A DNA stretch of 64,000 nucleotides from JABCZS01 sp041660525 (GCA_041660525.1 JBAZWD010000001.1:62001-126000), one strand, 5' to 3'; shown: positions 8,107 to 16,639, numbered from the stretch's first letter. Translations and numbers: made by a program. The notes: generated from the letters alone by a model not told the origin.

Positions 8107-8522
8107 GTAAAATGATTCAAGTCGACATCGTCAGCGCAGAAAAAGCTTTATTTTCTGGTAAAGCAGAAAGTATTGTGGCTACCGCTATTGAAGGTGAAGT
8201 GGGCATACTCCCCAATCACGCACCTTTACTCGCCGAATTAAAACCCGGAGAAGTCCGGGTTAATTTAGGCAATGATAAAATAGAAATTTTCTATATTTCT
8301 GGCGGCATGCTCGAAGTACAACCTGACAGCGTCACGATTCTTGCCGACACTGCAGAACGTGCCAAAGATCTCGACGAAGCAAAAGCCTTACAAGCACAAC
8401 AACGTGCTGAACAAATTCTTCAGGAAAAACATACCGACTTTGATTATGCAAAAGCTCGTTCTGAACTTGCCATGGCCGCTGCACAATTACGTGCAATTCA
8501 AAAGTTAAGAGATCGTCATTAA
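8103..8522 (+). CDS. atpC: F0F1 ATP synthase subunit epsilon
   Basis: Epsilon subunit, 139 aa as in E. coli. N-terminal beta-sandwich (IQVDIVSAEKALFSGKAESI, GEVGILPNHAPLLAELKPGE) and C-terminal helical hairpin rich in Ala, Gln and Glu that acts as the inhibitory arm. Four-base overlap with atpD. A strong terminator follows immediately, closing the operon. Confidence 0.97.
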   Translation: MSKMIQVDIVSAEKALFSGKAESIVATAIEGEVGILPNHAPLLAELKPGEVRVNLGNDKIEIFYISGGMLEVQPDSVTILADTAERAKDLDEAKALQAQQRAEQILQEKHTDFDYAKARSELAMAAAQLRAIQKLRDRH

Positions 8523-8523
8523 A

Positions 8524-8558
8524 AAAATACCCCCTTTATCCGGGGGTACTTTTTCCTT
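8524..8558. terminator. Bidirectional terminator between atpC and the 143-aa gene
   Basis: Stem TACCCCC (8528-8534) and GGGGGTA (8542-8548), with T-rich tracts on both sides (A7 before, C-T5-CC-T6 after), so it can end both convergent transcripts. Confidence 0.88.
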
Positions 8559-8560
8559 TT

Positions 8561-8992
8561 TTAAAATTTCTTTTGATTGATCGACGCGACAAATGGATTT
8601 GAAACTAATTTATTATTGTCTTTATTCCAGTCAGGAGCATTTCCGGTTGATGCCGACATGCTGTTGTTTGGTAGCGCTTTTTTAACTTCTCTTAAAACAT
8701 CTAAGGCTTCATTATAAAGTTTTGAATATGCTCTTGCGTCTACTACACGCTGTTTTGGCTCTTCACTCACATGATTGATAATATGATCATCTACTATTTT
8801 TTTACAAGCCACAGCTGATGAATAAATCTCATTATAACGTTCATTAACGTTTTTAGAAACTTGTCCTATATCTTGCTCACTAGCATTATTATCCAAAGAA
8901 CGAATCTGTCCTTGTAATCCCGAAAGACCAAGCGCATCCCCATCTGCTACTAATGCATTCATCGTGGTTGCTAATTGTGCGAATTTACCCAT
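8561..8992 (-). CDS. Hypothetical protein, 143 aa
   Basis: Not recognised. A soluble, polar, mostly helical protein starting MGKFAQLATTMNALVADGDA and ending NPFVASINQKKF; no signal peptide, membrane segment or known motif is seen. ATG 8992 is chosen because AAGAGG stands about eight bases before it, while the 19-codon upstream extension is hydrophobic and lacks an SD. It has its own promoter (9029-9057) and shares the terminator with atpC. A secreted effector or an unknown cytoplasmic protein are both possible. Confidence 0.7.
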   Translation of the reverse strand: MGKFAQLATTMNALVADGDALGLSGLQGQIRSLDNNASEQDIGQVSKNVNERYNEIYSSAVACKKIVDDHIINHVSEEPKQRVVDARAYSKLYNEALDVLREVKKALPNNSMSASTGNAPDWNKDNNKLVSNPFVASINQKKF

Positions 8993-9028
8993 TTTTAACC
9001 TCTTAATAAAAATTAATACATAAGTTAA

Positions 9029-9057
9029 GTTATATGCAAAACTCATCAATATGTCAA
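9029..9057 (-). promoter_or_regulatory. Sigma-70 promoter of the 143-aa gene
   Basis: Minus strand TTGACA (9052-9057), 17 bp, TATAAC (9029-9034), start site about 30 nt before ATG 8992. Confidence 0.65.
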
Positions 9058-9103
9058 CAGATAACTTTTTTATAAAAATAGCAGCCTATTGATCATTAAT
9101 GAT

Positions 9104-9133
9104 TACTTAATGCAATTGATATTGCATTAAGTA
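9104..9133. repeat. 30-bp interrupted palindrome
   Basis: TACTTAATGCAA (9104-9115) and its exact reverse complement TTGCATTAAGTA (9122-9133) are separated by TTGATA. It lies between the divergent promoters of the 143-aa gene and the Phd/VapC operon and has no U tract, so a binding site is likelier than a terminator. Confidence 0.5.
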
Positions 9134-9165
9134 TTTATAATCTATATAATCGTCTTTTAAATAAT

Positions 9166-9209
9166 TTGCTGACCTTTTATCTGTACATTATAATGTACAT
9201 AAATGTACA
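9166..9209 (+). promoter_or_regulatory. Phd/VapC promoter with palindromic operator
   Basis: TTGCTG (9166-9171), 17 bp, TATAAT (9189-9194). The -10 sits in the centre of a perfect 18-bp palindrome with half-site TGTACATTA (9182-9199), and a third half-site ATGTACA follows at 9203-9209. The TGTACA core is the kind of site bound by Phd/YefM antitoxins, so autorepression is expected. Confidence 0.75.
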
Positions 9210-9224
9210 AATTAAGGTCTAACC

Positions 9225-9458
9225 ATGCAAACCACTACTTTTACTGAATTTCGTAATAACGCTTCTCATTATTTGAATTTAGCGGAACAAGGAGAGAGCA
9301 TCGTGATTATCAGGCATGGAAAGCCCATAGCAGAGCTAAAACCTATCGCATCGAATCAAAAAACCCCAAGCTGGAAATCAGCTGGGCTTGATATTTCTAT
9401 TCCAGGCGTGAGTTTAAGTGCAGAAATTTTAAAGCAAAGAAAAGAAGAGAATAAATGA
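9225..9458 (+). CDS. Phd/YefM-family antitoxin
   Basis: A 77-residue antitoxin. The N-terminal half (TTFTEFRNNASHYLNLAEQG, ESIVIIRHGKPIAELKPI) is the Phd/YefM dimerisation and DNA-binding fold; the C-terminal tail (LSAEILKQRKEENK) would clamp the toxin. It overlaps the PIN toxin gene by four bases (ATGA) and follows a palindromic operator. Family call is firm from sequence. Confidence 0.9.
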   Translation: MQTTTFTEFRNNASHYLNLAEQGESIVIIRHGKPIAELKPIASNQKTPSWKSAGLDISIPGVSLSAEILKQRKEENK

Positions 9459-9886
9459 AAGTTTATTTTGATACTTCAGCATTCATCAAACGTTATCTAT
9501 TAGAACAAGGCAGTGAGCAAGTACCTCTGATATTAAATAAAGCTTCTGCACTCGCCTTAAGTGCGCTTAGTTTACCTGAAATGATTTCGGCATTAACACG
9601 TTTAAAACATGAAAAAAAATTGACTACGCATCTCTATCAAACCATAAAAAATAAAATTTATGATGATTTGACCAATATTATTTTATATCCCATGACACCT
9701 CAAGTAATAACTTTAACTACAGAAATAATTGAGAATAATAAAGTCAAAACCTTAGATGCCATCCATATTGCCAGCGCTAGTGTTTGGATGTGTGATTATT
9801 TTGTTTCGGCAGATAAGATACAAATATCAGTTGCAAAAAAAATAGGGCTTAAAATTATTGATGTGTCAGAGACAACAAATAATTAG
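9455..9886 (+). CDS. PIN-domain toxin (VapC-like ribonuclease)
   Basis: 143-residue PIN nuclease. The acidic metal-binding set is complete: D6 in YFDTSAFIKRY, E42 in LPEMISAL, D101 in LDAIHIASA and D120 in FVSADK. VapC enzymes cleave RNA, often tRNA; the target here is unknown. Cotranscribed with the Phd-type antitoxin. Its 3' end overlaps the convergent gmhB by 32 bp. Confidence 0.9.
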   Translation: MKVYFDTSAFIKRYLLEQGSEQVPLILNKASALALSALSLPEMISALTRLKHEKKLTTHLYQTIKNKIYDDLTNIILYPMTPQVITLTTEIIENNKVKTLDAIHIASASVWMCDYFVSADKIQISVAKKIGLKIIDVSETTNN

Positions 9887-10403
9887 CTGTTTGATCTAAA
9901 TTATCAAAAACCAATCCTTCTTTTAATTCAAGATGTTCTGATAATGTGCGAGTACCATTGCCGGTTTTGACTAAAATTGCTTTGCAGCCAGCAGCTTCAC
10001 CTGCTTGCAAATCACGTAATGAATCTCCGATAACATAAGTGTTTTGAGGTGCAACCTGAAACTTGCTGAGTAATTCCAAAATCATTCCAGGTAAAGGTTT
10101 ACGGCACAAACAATTTTCATTCGGTAAATGTGGGCAATAAAGAATATCATCAATTTTTCCACCTACTTCGCTTAGTAATTTGCGCATTTTATTGTGAATA
10201 TTTGATAATGTTTCTTCAGTAAATAATTGACGGCCAACACCCGATTGATTAGTAGCGACACACACAATAAATCCTGCTTGGTTAAGCTTAGCAATTGCTT
10301 CTAAACTGCCTGGAATTGGCGTGAATTCTTCTGCGGATTTGATAAAATCTTTGGATTCAAAATTAATTACGCCGTCGCGATCTAAAATAATAAGTTGTTT
10401 CAC
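9855..10403 (-). CDS. gmhB: D-glycero-beta-D-manno-heptose 1,7-bisphosphate 7-phosphatase
   Basis: HAD-superfamily phosphatase of ADP-heptose synthesis for lipopolysaccharide inner core. Motif I is DRDGVIN (residues 8-14), the zinc-binding segment is CPHLPNENCLCRKP and motif IV is GDSLRDLQAG. 182 aa, normal for the family. It overlaps the VapC gene tail-to-tail by 32 bp, unusual and suggesting that the TA module was inserted close to its 3' end. Confidence 0.93.
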   Translation of the reverse strand: MKQLIILDRDGVINFESKDFIKSAEEFTPIPGSLEAIAKLNQAGFIVCVATNQSGVGRQLFTEETLSNIHNKMRKLLSEVGGKIDDILYCPHLPNENCLCRKPLPGMILELLSKFQVAPQNTYVIGDSLRDLQAGEAAGCKAILVKTGNGTRTLSEHLELKEGLVFDNLDQTANYLLSLTHQ

Positions 10404-10430
10404 GTCAGTTCCAATAAATAAAAATTTTAT

Positions 10431-10655
10431 AGGCTGAAAGCCTTTAATTTTTTTAGCCCAGGGTTAGGCGTGCGTAGCACGACTTACCCTGGGTAAAATA
10501 AACAATAGTTCAAGCGCTGTAAGCGCGCAACAAACATCATAAAAAAAATATACAGTTAAGTGCATTGTTACGCACTTTCAGTGCTTATTCTTTTTCTATT
10601 CATTTACCCAGGGTATGCGCTAATCGCGCGAACCCTGGGCTAGAAAAATCTAAGG
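10431..10655. repeat. Composite palindromic repeat element between gmhB and glyS
   Basis: Two hairpins built on the same 8-bp arms, CCCAGGGT/ACCCTGGG: one at 10457-10464 and 10486-10493, one at 10607-10614 and 10632-10639. They lie about 113 bp apart and mirror each other, flanked by TTTTTTTAGC and GCTAGAAAAA. Smaller hairpins AGGCTgaaAGCCT (10431-10443) and AGGCCtacGGCCT (10653-10665) bracket them, and further hairpins lie inside (AAGTGC/GCACTT). No open frame is present. It resembles a non-autonomous palindromic element (REP/MITE class). The outermost right hairpin touches the glyS stop region. Confidence 0.6.
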
Positions 10656-10663
10656 CCTACGGC

Positions 10664-12748
10664 CTATTGAGAAACTACTAAATAAGATAGATCGGCGATT
10701 TTTAAAAAAAGATTTTCTGTTAACAATTTCAATAATGATAACCTGTTAAGTCTGATATCATTATCATCACACATCACCAGAACTTTATCGAAATATGAAT
10801 CAAGCACTGGTTTTAATTTTGCCAATGATACAAGAGCTCCATAATAGTCTCTATTTTTACAGAATTCACCCACTGCATGATATTGAGCACTCATTGCAGT
10901 TACTAAATCATATTCTTGTTGTTCATATTTATCGTGCAAACCTGGATACGGATCTGGGATTTGAATACTTTGTTGCTTTAACATAAAATTATTCGCACGT
11001 TTATGTGCAGTTGCTAAGCTTGCTGCTTCAGGCATGGTCATGAATTTTTGAAGCGCTTGTACACGCAAATAAATATCATAAGGAACATCATACTGAGGAA
11101 TTTCTGGAGGTATCACTTTAGTAGATTCAAGCGCCCTTACGGATGCAAATAATTCAGGTTGAAATGATTGTTCTCTTAACCATGCATCAAATCTGTCCCA
11201 AATAAATAATGTCAAATCTTTTGCTTGTGAGTCTGTAAGTACTTTTTGATTTACTGAAAAACCAATTAAATCTCTAACATTTAAAAACCATTTCTTTTCA
11301 ATAATAATGCGTAATACACCTATCGCAGCACGTCTAAGTGCAAATGGATCTTTATCACCAGTTGGTTTTTTATCCAAACCAAACATGCCACATAAAGTAT
11401 CTAATTTATCGCTGAGTGCTAAAATTGCACCAGCATCAGATGAAGGAATCTGATCTTGTGGACCTTGGGGTTTATAATGCTCACGAATAGCATTGGCAAG
11501 AATATCTTTTTGTTGCTCATGCTTTGCATAATATCCACCCATAATACCTTGCAACTCTGGAAATTCACCAACCATTGCACTCGTTAAATCTGCTTTACAT
11601 AATAAAGCAGCACGACCCATCAATTCTGGATCAACATTTAATTGCGCAGCAATTTGTTTAGCAATTTTAACAATACGCTCGCTTTTATCGAATACGCTAC
11701 CCAAACCTTGTTGGTAAGTAATTTGTGCCAGCGCACTTAATCTATCTTCTAACGTTTGTTTTTGATCTTGCGCAAAGAAAAATGCGGCATCACTTAATCT
11801 CGCGCGCACCACTTTTTCATTGCCCGAAATCACTTGCTTGGGATCTTTGCTATCAATATTAGCAATCGTAATAAAATACGGCTGTAATTGTTTTTCATCA
11901 TTTTCTAACACAAAACATTTTTGATTTTGTTTCAATGTTAAACTAATCACTTCTTTAGGCAGTTTTAAAAATTCTGGATTAAATTGTCCAACAACCGCGA
12001 CCGGCCACTCAACAATACTGGTGACTTCATTTAACAAGTCTTCTTCGATAATCGGCTTGAGTTTATATTTTACGCCTAAATCTTCAATTTGCTTTTGAAT
12101 CGCTTGTTTGCGTTTCTCAAAATCTGCAATCACAAAACCCTGCTTTTCTAGGGTATTTTCGTAGTTTTCAGGTTTGTCGATATTAATAGCTGTATTATTT
12201 AAAAAACGATGACCATAAGTTTCACGGCCAATTTTTTGATCAAATAGTTTGCCTTCTAAAACTTCACCCCCAAATAGTACCAACGCCCAGTGAACGGGAC
12301 GCACGAATTTAAAAGTAGTGTTTCCCCAGGACATAGGTTTTTTAATAGGCAATTCTGCTAAAGCTTGTTCAATTAACGCTAATAATTCAGACACTGTTGC
12401 ACGCGCTGTTTGCGCTTGCTTATAAATAAAATATTCGCCTTTATCGTTTTTGATTTTTTCTAAATCGCTAACGCTAACTTTAAATTTATCCGCAAAACCT
12501 TGTATTGCAGGCGCAGCAGCATTGACCGGTGGGCCACGATGTTCAACTGTTTTACCAGGAATTTCTTGCGCAACTTTATTAACCCGTAAAGCCAAACGTC
12601 TTGGCGTTGCGAAAACTTGATGATTTTGATAAGCAATTTGTGTTTTATCTAATAAAGCTAAAAAATTTTCTGCAAAAGCTTGGCTTAAATTCCAAACTGC
12701 TTGCGTAGGTAATTCTTCAGTCCCAATTTCAATTAATAAATCACTCAT
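10664..12748 (-). CDS. glyS: Glycyl-tRNA synthetase beta subunit
   Basis: Beta subunit (694 aa) of the alpha2beta2 glycyl-tRNA synthetase, which charges tRNA-Gly. It starts MSDLLIEIGTEELPT, a hallmark, and contains ATPRRLALRV, MSWGNTTFKFVRPVHW and DPFALRRAAIGVLRI. ATG 12748 is chosen because the family starts there and it overlaps the glyQ stop as ATGA; an in-frame ATG 14 codons upstream lies inside glyQ. The last codons reach the palindromic repeat. Confidence 0.97.
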   Translation of the reverse strand: MSDLLIEIGTEELPTQAVWNLSQAFAENFLALLDKTQIAYQNHQVFATPRRLALRVNKVAQEIPGKTVEHRGPPVNAAAPAIQGFADKFKVSVSDLEKIKNDKGEYFIYKQAQTARATVSELLALIEQALAELPIKKPMSWGNTTFKFVRPVHWALVLFGGEVLEGKLFDQKIGRETYGHRFLNNTAINIDKPENYENTLEKQGFVIADFEKRKQAIQKQIEDLGVKYKLKPIIEEDLLNEVTSIVEWPVAVVGQFNPEFLKLPKEVISLTLKQNQKCFVLENDEKQLQPYFITIANIDSKDPKQVISGNEKVVRARLSDAAFFFAQDQKQTLEDRLSALAQITYQQGLGSVFDKSERIVKIAKQIAAQLNVDPELMGRAALLCKADLTSAMVGEFPELQGIMGGYYAKHEQQKDILANAIREHYKPQGPQDQIPSSDAGAILALSDKLDTLCGMFGLDKKPTGDKDPFALRRAAIGVLRIIIEKKWFLNVRDLIGFSVNQKVLTDSQAKDLTLFIWDRFDAWLREQSFQPELFASVRALESTKVIPPEIPQYDVPYDIYLRVQALQKFMTMPEAASLATAHKRANNFMLKQQSIQIPDPYPGLHDKYEQQEYDLVTAMSAQYHAVGEFCKNRDYYGALVSLAKLKPVLDSYFDKVLVMCDDNDIRLNRLSLLKLLTENLFLKIADLSYLVVSQ

Positions 12749-13623
12749 GCCAAAACTTCCTGATCGTAATACGCTTTTGCAATTGCACACGAGAGTTTGC
12801 GTACCCGTAAAATATAACGCTGCCGCTCACTCACTGAAATTGCCTTGCGCGCATCGAGTAAATTAAATGTGTGCGATGCTTTTAAAACTTGTTCATACGC
12901 AGGCAATAATAAATTCTCAGTTAATAAATTTTCTGCACTTTTTTCATATTGTTCGAATTGGGTAAATAATAATGCTGTGTCGGCTTTTTCAAAATTATAA
13001 GTCGATTGCTGTTTTTCATTTTCTAAAAAGATATCACCATAAGTCACAGGACCATTGGGCGTATTGGCCCAAACCACATCAAACATACTGTCTTTATTTT
13101 GCAAATACATCGCCAAACGTTCAAGCCCGTACGTTAATTCGCCAGTAATTGGATGACATGGCACACCGCCTACTTGTTGGAAATACGTAAATTGCGACAC
13201 TTCCATACCATTTTGCCAAACTTCCCAACCTAAACCCCAAGCGCCGAGCGAGGGTGATTCCCAGTTATCTTCGACAAAACGAATGTCTTGGGTTTTAACA
13301 TCAATGCCCAAAGCAATTAATGAATTTAAATAGAGTTCCTGAATATTTAAAGGAGAAGGTTTTAAAATGACCTGAAACTGATAATAATGTTGCGTGCGAT
13401 TTGGATTTTCCCCATAACGACCATCAGTCGGGCGCCGACAACCTTGTACATAAGCACAAGACCAAGGTTTAGGGCCTATGGCTTTTAAAAAGGATGCGGG
13501 ATGAAATGTGCCAGCGCCCATTTCTAAATCATAGGGCTGTAAAATAACGCAACCTTGTTGCGCCCAAAATTGCTGTAGGGCCAAGATTAAATCTTGGAAT
13601 GTTTGTGGTACTTGAGTGTGCAT
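12745..13623 (-). CDS. glyQ: Glycyl-tRNA synthetase alpha subunit
   Basis: Catalytic alpha subunit, about 292 aa. Motifs RRPTDGRYGENPNR, FVEDNWESPSLGAWGLGWEV, TYFQQVGG and NLLDARKAISVSERQRY are conserved. I chose ATG 13623 because it gives exactly the E. coli N-terminal length before TFQDLILALQQFW; another in-frame ATG at 13638 is possible, and neither has a clear SD. The C-terminus is slightly shorter than in E. coli. Pairs with glyS through an ATGA overlap. Confidence 0.96.
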   Translation of the reverse strand: MHTQVPQTFQDLILALQQFWAQQGCVILQPYDLEMGAGTFHPASFLKAIGPKPWSCAYVQGCRRPTDGRYGENPNRTQHYYQFQVILKPSPLNIQELYLNSLIALGIDVKTQDIRFVEDNWESPSLGAWGLGWEVWQNGMEVSQFTYFQQVGGVPCHPITGELTYGLERLAMYLQNKDSMFDVVWANTPNGPVTYGDIFLENEKQQSTYNFEKADTALLFTQFEQYEKSAENLLTENLLLPAYEQVLKASHTFNLLDARKAISVSERQRYILRVRKLSCAIAKAYYDQEVLA

Positions 13624-13661
13624 ACAATATGATGGCATGTATACACACTTATATCAACGGC

Positions 13662-14030
13662 TTAATAATGATTACCTGGTTGGCTAGGCTCTACTTGGGG
13701 TGGTTCTGGTACATCAGGTTGTACTTGTGGCGGGACGTTGGATTTATTTACACGAGCATCCCACGTAGGTGCCATAACTTTCAACATAGATTCTGAATCC
13801 CAAAGCGAATCACCTTCCGAAACAGATTCTTGAGTATTCAAAAGTGAGGCTATGGTTTGCTCTATGAGTAATACATGTGTTGGGTTATTTGGCTCTGCGA
13901 CACTAACTAGATTCAGAAAATTACGAAGTGCTAATTCGTTTGCTGCCCGTTTTGCTGCTTGTTCCACTTCATGAATCAAATCATTTCTTTCTTCATCACC
14001 AAACGCATCTATGTGAGTCCTTTTTGGCAT
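13662..14030 (-). CDS. Hypothetical protein, 122 aa, proline-rich tail
   Basis: Not recognised. The N-terminal two thirds are charged and helical (DEERNDLIHEVEQAAKRAAN); the last 30 residues are disordered and rich in Pro, Gln and Val (NVPPQVQPDVPEPPQVEPSQ). There is no signal peptide or membrane span. AGGAG stands eight bases before ATG 14030, supporting a real gene. The nearest gene downstream is glyQ but the 38-bp gap and lack of functional link give no role. Small helical proteins with Pro-rich tails occur among secreted effectors, but that is speculation. Confidence 0.65.
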   Translation of the reverse strand: MPKRTHIDAFGDEERNDLIHEVEQAAKRAANELALRNFLNLVSVAEPNNPTHVLLIEQTIASLLNTQESVSEGDSLWDSESMLKVMAPTWDARVNKSNVPPQVQPDVPEPPQVEPSQPGNHY

Positions 14031-14158
14031 ATGCCAGTCTCCTAAAATAAGTTAATCATCGAGATTTATTCTATCAGATTTTTTATTTTGTCATAATTAA
14101 TTTTTATTAAGAGTAAATGAACGGCTATAAAACTTACCGTTTTGGCAACTAAATACGG

Positions 14159-14170
14159 TATAATGGCTCA
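14159..14170 (+). promoter_or_regulatory. -10 element abutting the thiS start (probable leaderless transcript)
   Basis: TATAAT (14159-14164) ends five bases before the thiS ATG, so transcription should begin at or next to the A of ATG. No SD precedes the start. The -35 is unclear (ACCGTT at 14136-14141 with 17-bp spacing). An inverted repeat ACCGT/ACGGT brackets the spacer. No TPP riboswitch is visible. Confidence 0.5.
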
Positions 14171-14370
14171 TGAATATTTATATCAACGGTCAAGCTCAAA
14201 CCCACGATTTAGGTCTATCTGTACACGGATTAGTTGAAAAACTTGAACTGGCCAATAAGCGTTATGCGCTTGAATTAAATCAAGCCATTTTGCCGCGTAG
14301 TTTATATGCGCAAACGTTATTAAACGAGGGCGATCAAATCGAAATTATCCATGCAGTCGGAGGCGGTTAA
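14170..14370 (+). CDS. thiS: Sulfur carrier protein ThiS
   Basis: 66-residue ubiquitin-fold sulfur carrier for thiazole synthesis. It starts MNIYINGQAQTHDLGLSVHG and ends VGGG, giving the C-terminal Gly-Gly that is adenylated and thiocarboxylated. The start aligns with E. coli ThiS. The stop is fused to the thiG start (TAATG). No SD precedes the ATG. The partner genes thiF, thiH or thiO are not in this window. Confidence 0.93.
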   Translation: MNIYINGQAQTHDLGLSVHGLVEKLELANKRYALELNQAILPRSLYAQTLLNEGDQIEIIHAVGGG

Positions 14371-15149
14371 TGAGTGATCCTTTAGTTATTGGCAATCGCA
14401 GTTTTGATTCTCGCTTAATGGTGGGAACGGGTAAATATAAAGACCTGGATGAAACGCAAGCCGCCATCAAAGCATCGGGCGCGCAAATTGTCACCTTTGC
14501 CTTGCGCCGAATTAATATTGGGCAAGAAAAAGACCAGCCAAATTTACTCGATTATATTTCACCCAAAGAATATACAATGCTGCCAAATACGGCAGGATGT
14601 TATAACGCAACGGACGCTGTTCGCACTTGCCAAATTGCACGCGAATTATTAGACGGCCATGATTTTGTAAAGCTTGAAGTATTAGGCGATACCAAAACTT
14701 TATTTCCAAATGTCATTGAAACATTAAAAGCGGCGGAAATTTTAGTTAAAGATAATTTTAAAGTATTAGTGTATACAACTGATGATCCCATTATGGCTAA
14801 ACAATTAGAAGAAATTGGCTGCGTTGCGATTATGCCATTGGCTGCGCCGATTGGTTCTGGTCTAGGTATTCAAAATCGTTATCACATTCGTTTTATTATT
14901 GAAAATGCCAAAGTTCCTGTGATTGTAGATGCCGGTGTTGGCACTGCATCTGATGCTGCTATTGCAATGGAATTAGGTTGTGATGGTGTACTTATGAATA
15001 CTGCTATTGCCGAAGCAAAAAATCCAGTATTAATGGCACGTGCAATGCAATATGCAATTAAAGCTGGACGTGATGCTTATTTAGCAGGACGCATGCCCAA
15101 ACGTCCTTATGCCAGCGCATCAAGCACAACAGAAGGTTATTTCTTTTAA
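14370..15149 (+). CDS. thiG: Thiazole synthase ThiG
   Basis: TIM-barrel enzyme that makes the thiazole phosphate of thiamine from DXP, dehydroglycine and ThiS-thiocarboxylate. 259 aa with MVGTGKYKD, LPNTAGCYNA, the Schiff-base lysine K101 in FVKLEVLGD, APIGSGLGIQN and VDAGVGTASDAAIAMELGCD. One base overlap with thiS; trmB starts on the next base after the stop, so thiS-thiG-trmB is one operon. Confidence 0.96.
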   Translation: MSDPLVIGNRSFDSRLMVGTGKYKDLDETQAAIKASGAQIVTFALRRINIGQEKDQPNLLDYISPKEYTMLPNTAGCYNATDAVRTCQIARELLDGHDFVKLEVLGDTKTLFPNVIETLKAAEILVKDNFKVLVYTTDDPIMAKQLEEIGCVAIMPLAAPIGSGLGIQNRYHIRFIIENAKVPVIVDAGVGTASDAAIAMELGCDGVLMNTAIAEAKNPVLMARAMQYAIKAGRDAYLAGRMPKRPYASASSTTEGYFF

Positions 15150-15830
15150 ATGCTAATGCGCACGATCCACAGTTTTGTTCGCCGTGAAGGGCGCATGACC
15201 AATGCGCAACAACTCGCTTTTGATACCTTATGGTCCAGTTACGGCATCGATATTTTTCCTGACACGGTTTTAGATTTTAATAAAATTTTTAATCGCAATG
15301 CACCTACGGTTTTAGAAATTGGTTTTGGTAAAGGTGAAGCGTTAATTGAAATGGCTAAACAAAAACCTCATGTGAATTTTGTAGGTGTTGAAGTTTATAA
15401 ATCCGGCACCGGCGCATTATTTAATACTTTAAAAGAGCAAGACATTAAAAATGTACGTGTGATTTTGGCAGATGTCGTGCCTTTACTAACCAACGCAATT
15501 CCCGCTCACAGTTTATCGCAAGTTTATATTTATTTCCCCGATCCTTGGCCTAAGAAAAAGCATCGCAAAAGACGTTTATTGCAAACGGAATTTTTAGATT
15601 TAATTAAACGCGTTTTAGTGCCTAACGGTTACATTCATTTTGCTACGGATTGGCAAGATTATGCACGCCATGCCACTGCCGTTTTATCACAGCATCCCGA
15701 CTTTGAAGTCGTTCTTGATAAAAACCTAATCCTCGATTATGTGCCACGTCCTAGCACCAAATTCTATCGTCGTGCGCTAGAATTAGGGCATAAAATTACG
15801 GATTTGAGCTATTGTTATAAAACACATTAA
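15150..15830 (+). CDS. trmB: tRNA (guanine-N7-)-methyltransferase
   Basis: SAM-dependent enzyme that methylates G46 of tRNAs. 226 aa with SAM site LEIGFGKGEALIEMA, NFVGVEVY, the family signature FPDPWPKKKHRKRRL and the C-terminal TKFYRRALELGHKI. The N-terminal RTIHSFVRREGRMTNAQQ matches the family. Its ATG directly follows the thiG stop; an SD-like AGAAGG lies within the thiG end. Confidence 0.95.
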   Translation: MLMRTIHSFVRREGRMTNAQQLAFDTLWSSYGIDIFPDTVLDFNKIFNRNAPTVLEIGFGKGEALIEMAKQKPHVNFVGVEVYKSGTGALFNTLKEQDIKNVRVILADVVPLLTNAIPAHSLSQVYIYFPDPWPKKKHRKRRLLQTEFLDLIKRVLVPNGYIHFATDWQDYARHATAVLSQHPDFEVVLDKNLILDYVPRPSTKFYRRALELGHKITDLSYCYKTH

Positions 15831-15839
15831 GGAAAATTT

Positions 15840-16637
15840 GTGAACTCTAATATCACGATCATAGGCGCAGGTCATATGGCAACGGCTATCGTAGCAGGTC
15901 TTGCACATGCAGGCGTAGATTTATCACGTATTTGGATTACAGATAAAAATTTCCAAAAGCTCGATGCATTAGCTCAGCAGTTTTCTGTAAAAACCAGCAT
16001 GGATAATCACGCAGCGATTAAGCGCGCAGATATTGTTCTTTTAGCCATTAAACCCCAAAGCTTGCCTGCATTTGCAGCGGAACATCAAGCAGCTTTTTCG
16101 CATATGCCTTTAATCATTTCTATTTTGTCTGGAATTCCTATCGCACAATTAACACAATTATTAGGAGCGATGCCGATTGTTCGCGCGATGCCGAATATTT
16201 TAGTTTCTTTATCACAAGGCAATACGATTTTATTTTCAGCCGAAAAACATAATAATGTCGAGGATTTTTTCGCACCATTAGGTATCGTGCAATGGGTAAA
16301 TGAAGAAAAACAATTAGATGCTTACACTATATTAACAGGCTGCGGTCCAGGTTATTTATTTTTTATGATGCAAAGTATTATTGAAGCTGCAGCAGCATTA
16401 GGCATCGATGAAATCGATGCAAAGACAGCGGTGTTACAATTATTCTCTGGTTCTGCACAAATGGCGATGCAAAGCCCAGCGACATTAATTGAATTACAAC
16501 AACAAGTCGCCTCCAAAGGTGGCGTTACTGAAAAAATATTACTTTCATTAAGTGAAAATAAAATACCGGATTTATTTAAACAAGCATTTTTAATTGCTGA
16601 TGCACATAATCAAGCATTACAAAATCATAAGGAATAA
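15840..16637 (+). CDS. proC: Pyrroline-5-carboxylate reductase
   Basis: Last step of proline synthesis, NAD(P)H-dependent. 265 aa; Rossmann motif IIGAGHMATAIVAGL at the N-terminus and the C-terminal signature region ATLIELQQQVASKGGVTEK. Start is GTG 15840 with GGAAAA before it; the next in-frame ATG would cut the Rossmann motif. Lies 9 bp after trmB and 2 bp before yggT. Confidence 0.95.
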   Translation: MNSNITIIGAGHMATAIVAGLAHAGVDLSRIWITDKNFQKLDALAQQFSVKTSMDNHAAIKRADIVLLAIKPQSLPAFAAEHQAAFSHMPLIISILSGIPIAQLTQLLGAMPIVRAMPNILVSLSQGNTILFSAEKHNNVEDFFAPLGIVQWVNEEKQLDAYTILTGCGPGYLFFMMQSIIEAAAALGIDEIDAKTAVLQLFSGSAQMAMQSPATLIELQQQVASKGGVTEKILLSLSENKIPDLFKQAFLIADAHNQALQNHKE

Positions 16638-16639
16638 TC

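Noticed and set aside
9104..9133. Intrinsic terminator
   Set aside because: The stem is AT-rich and no U tract follows on either strand.
14031..14169. TPP riboswitch upstream of thiS
   Set aside because: The region is too short and lacks the conserved CUGAGA and thi-box segments; the -10 box abuts the ATG.
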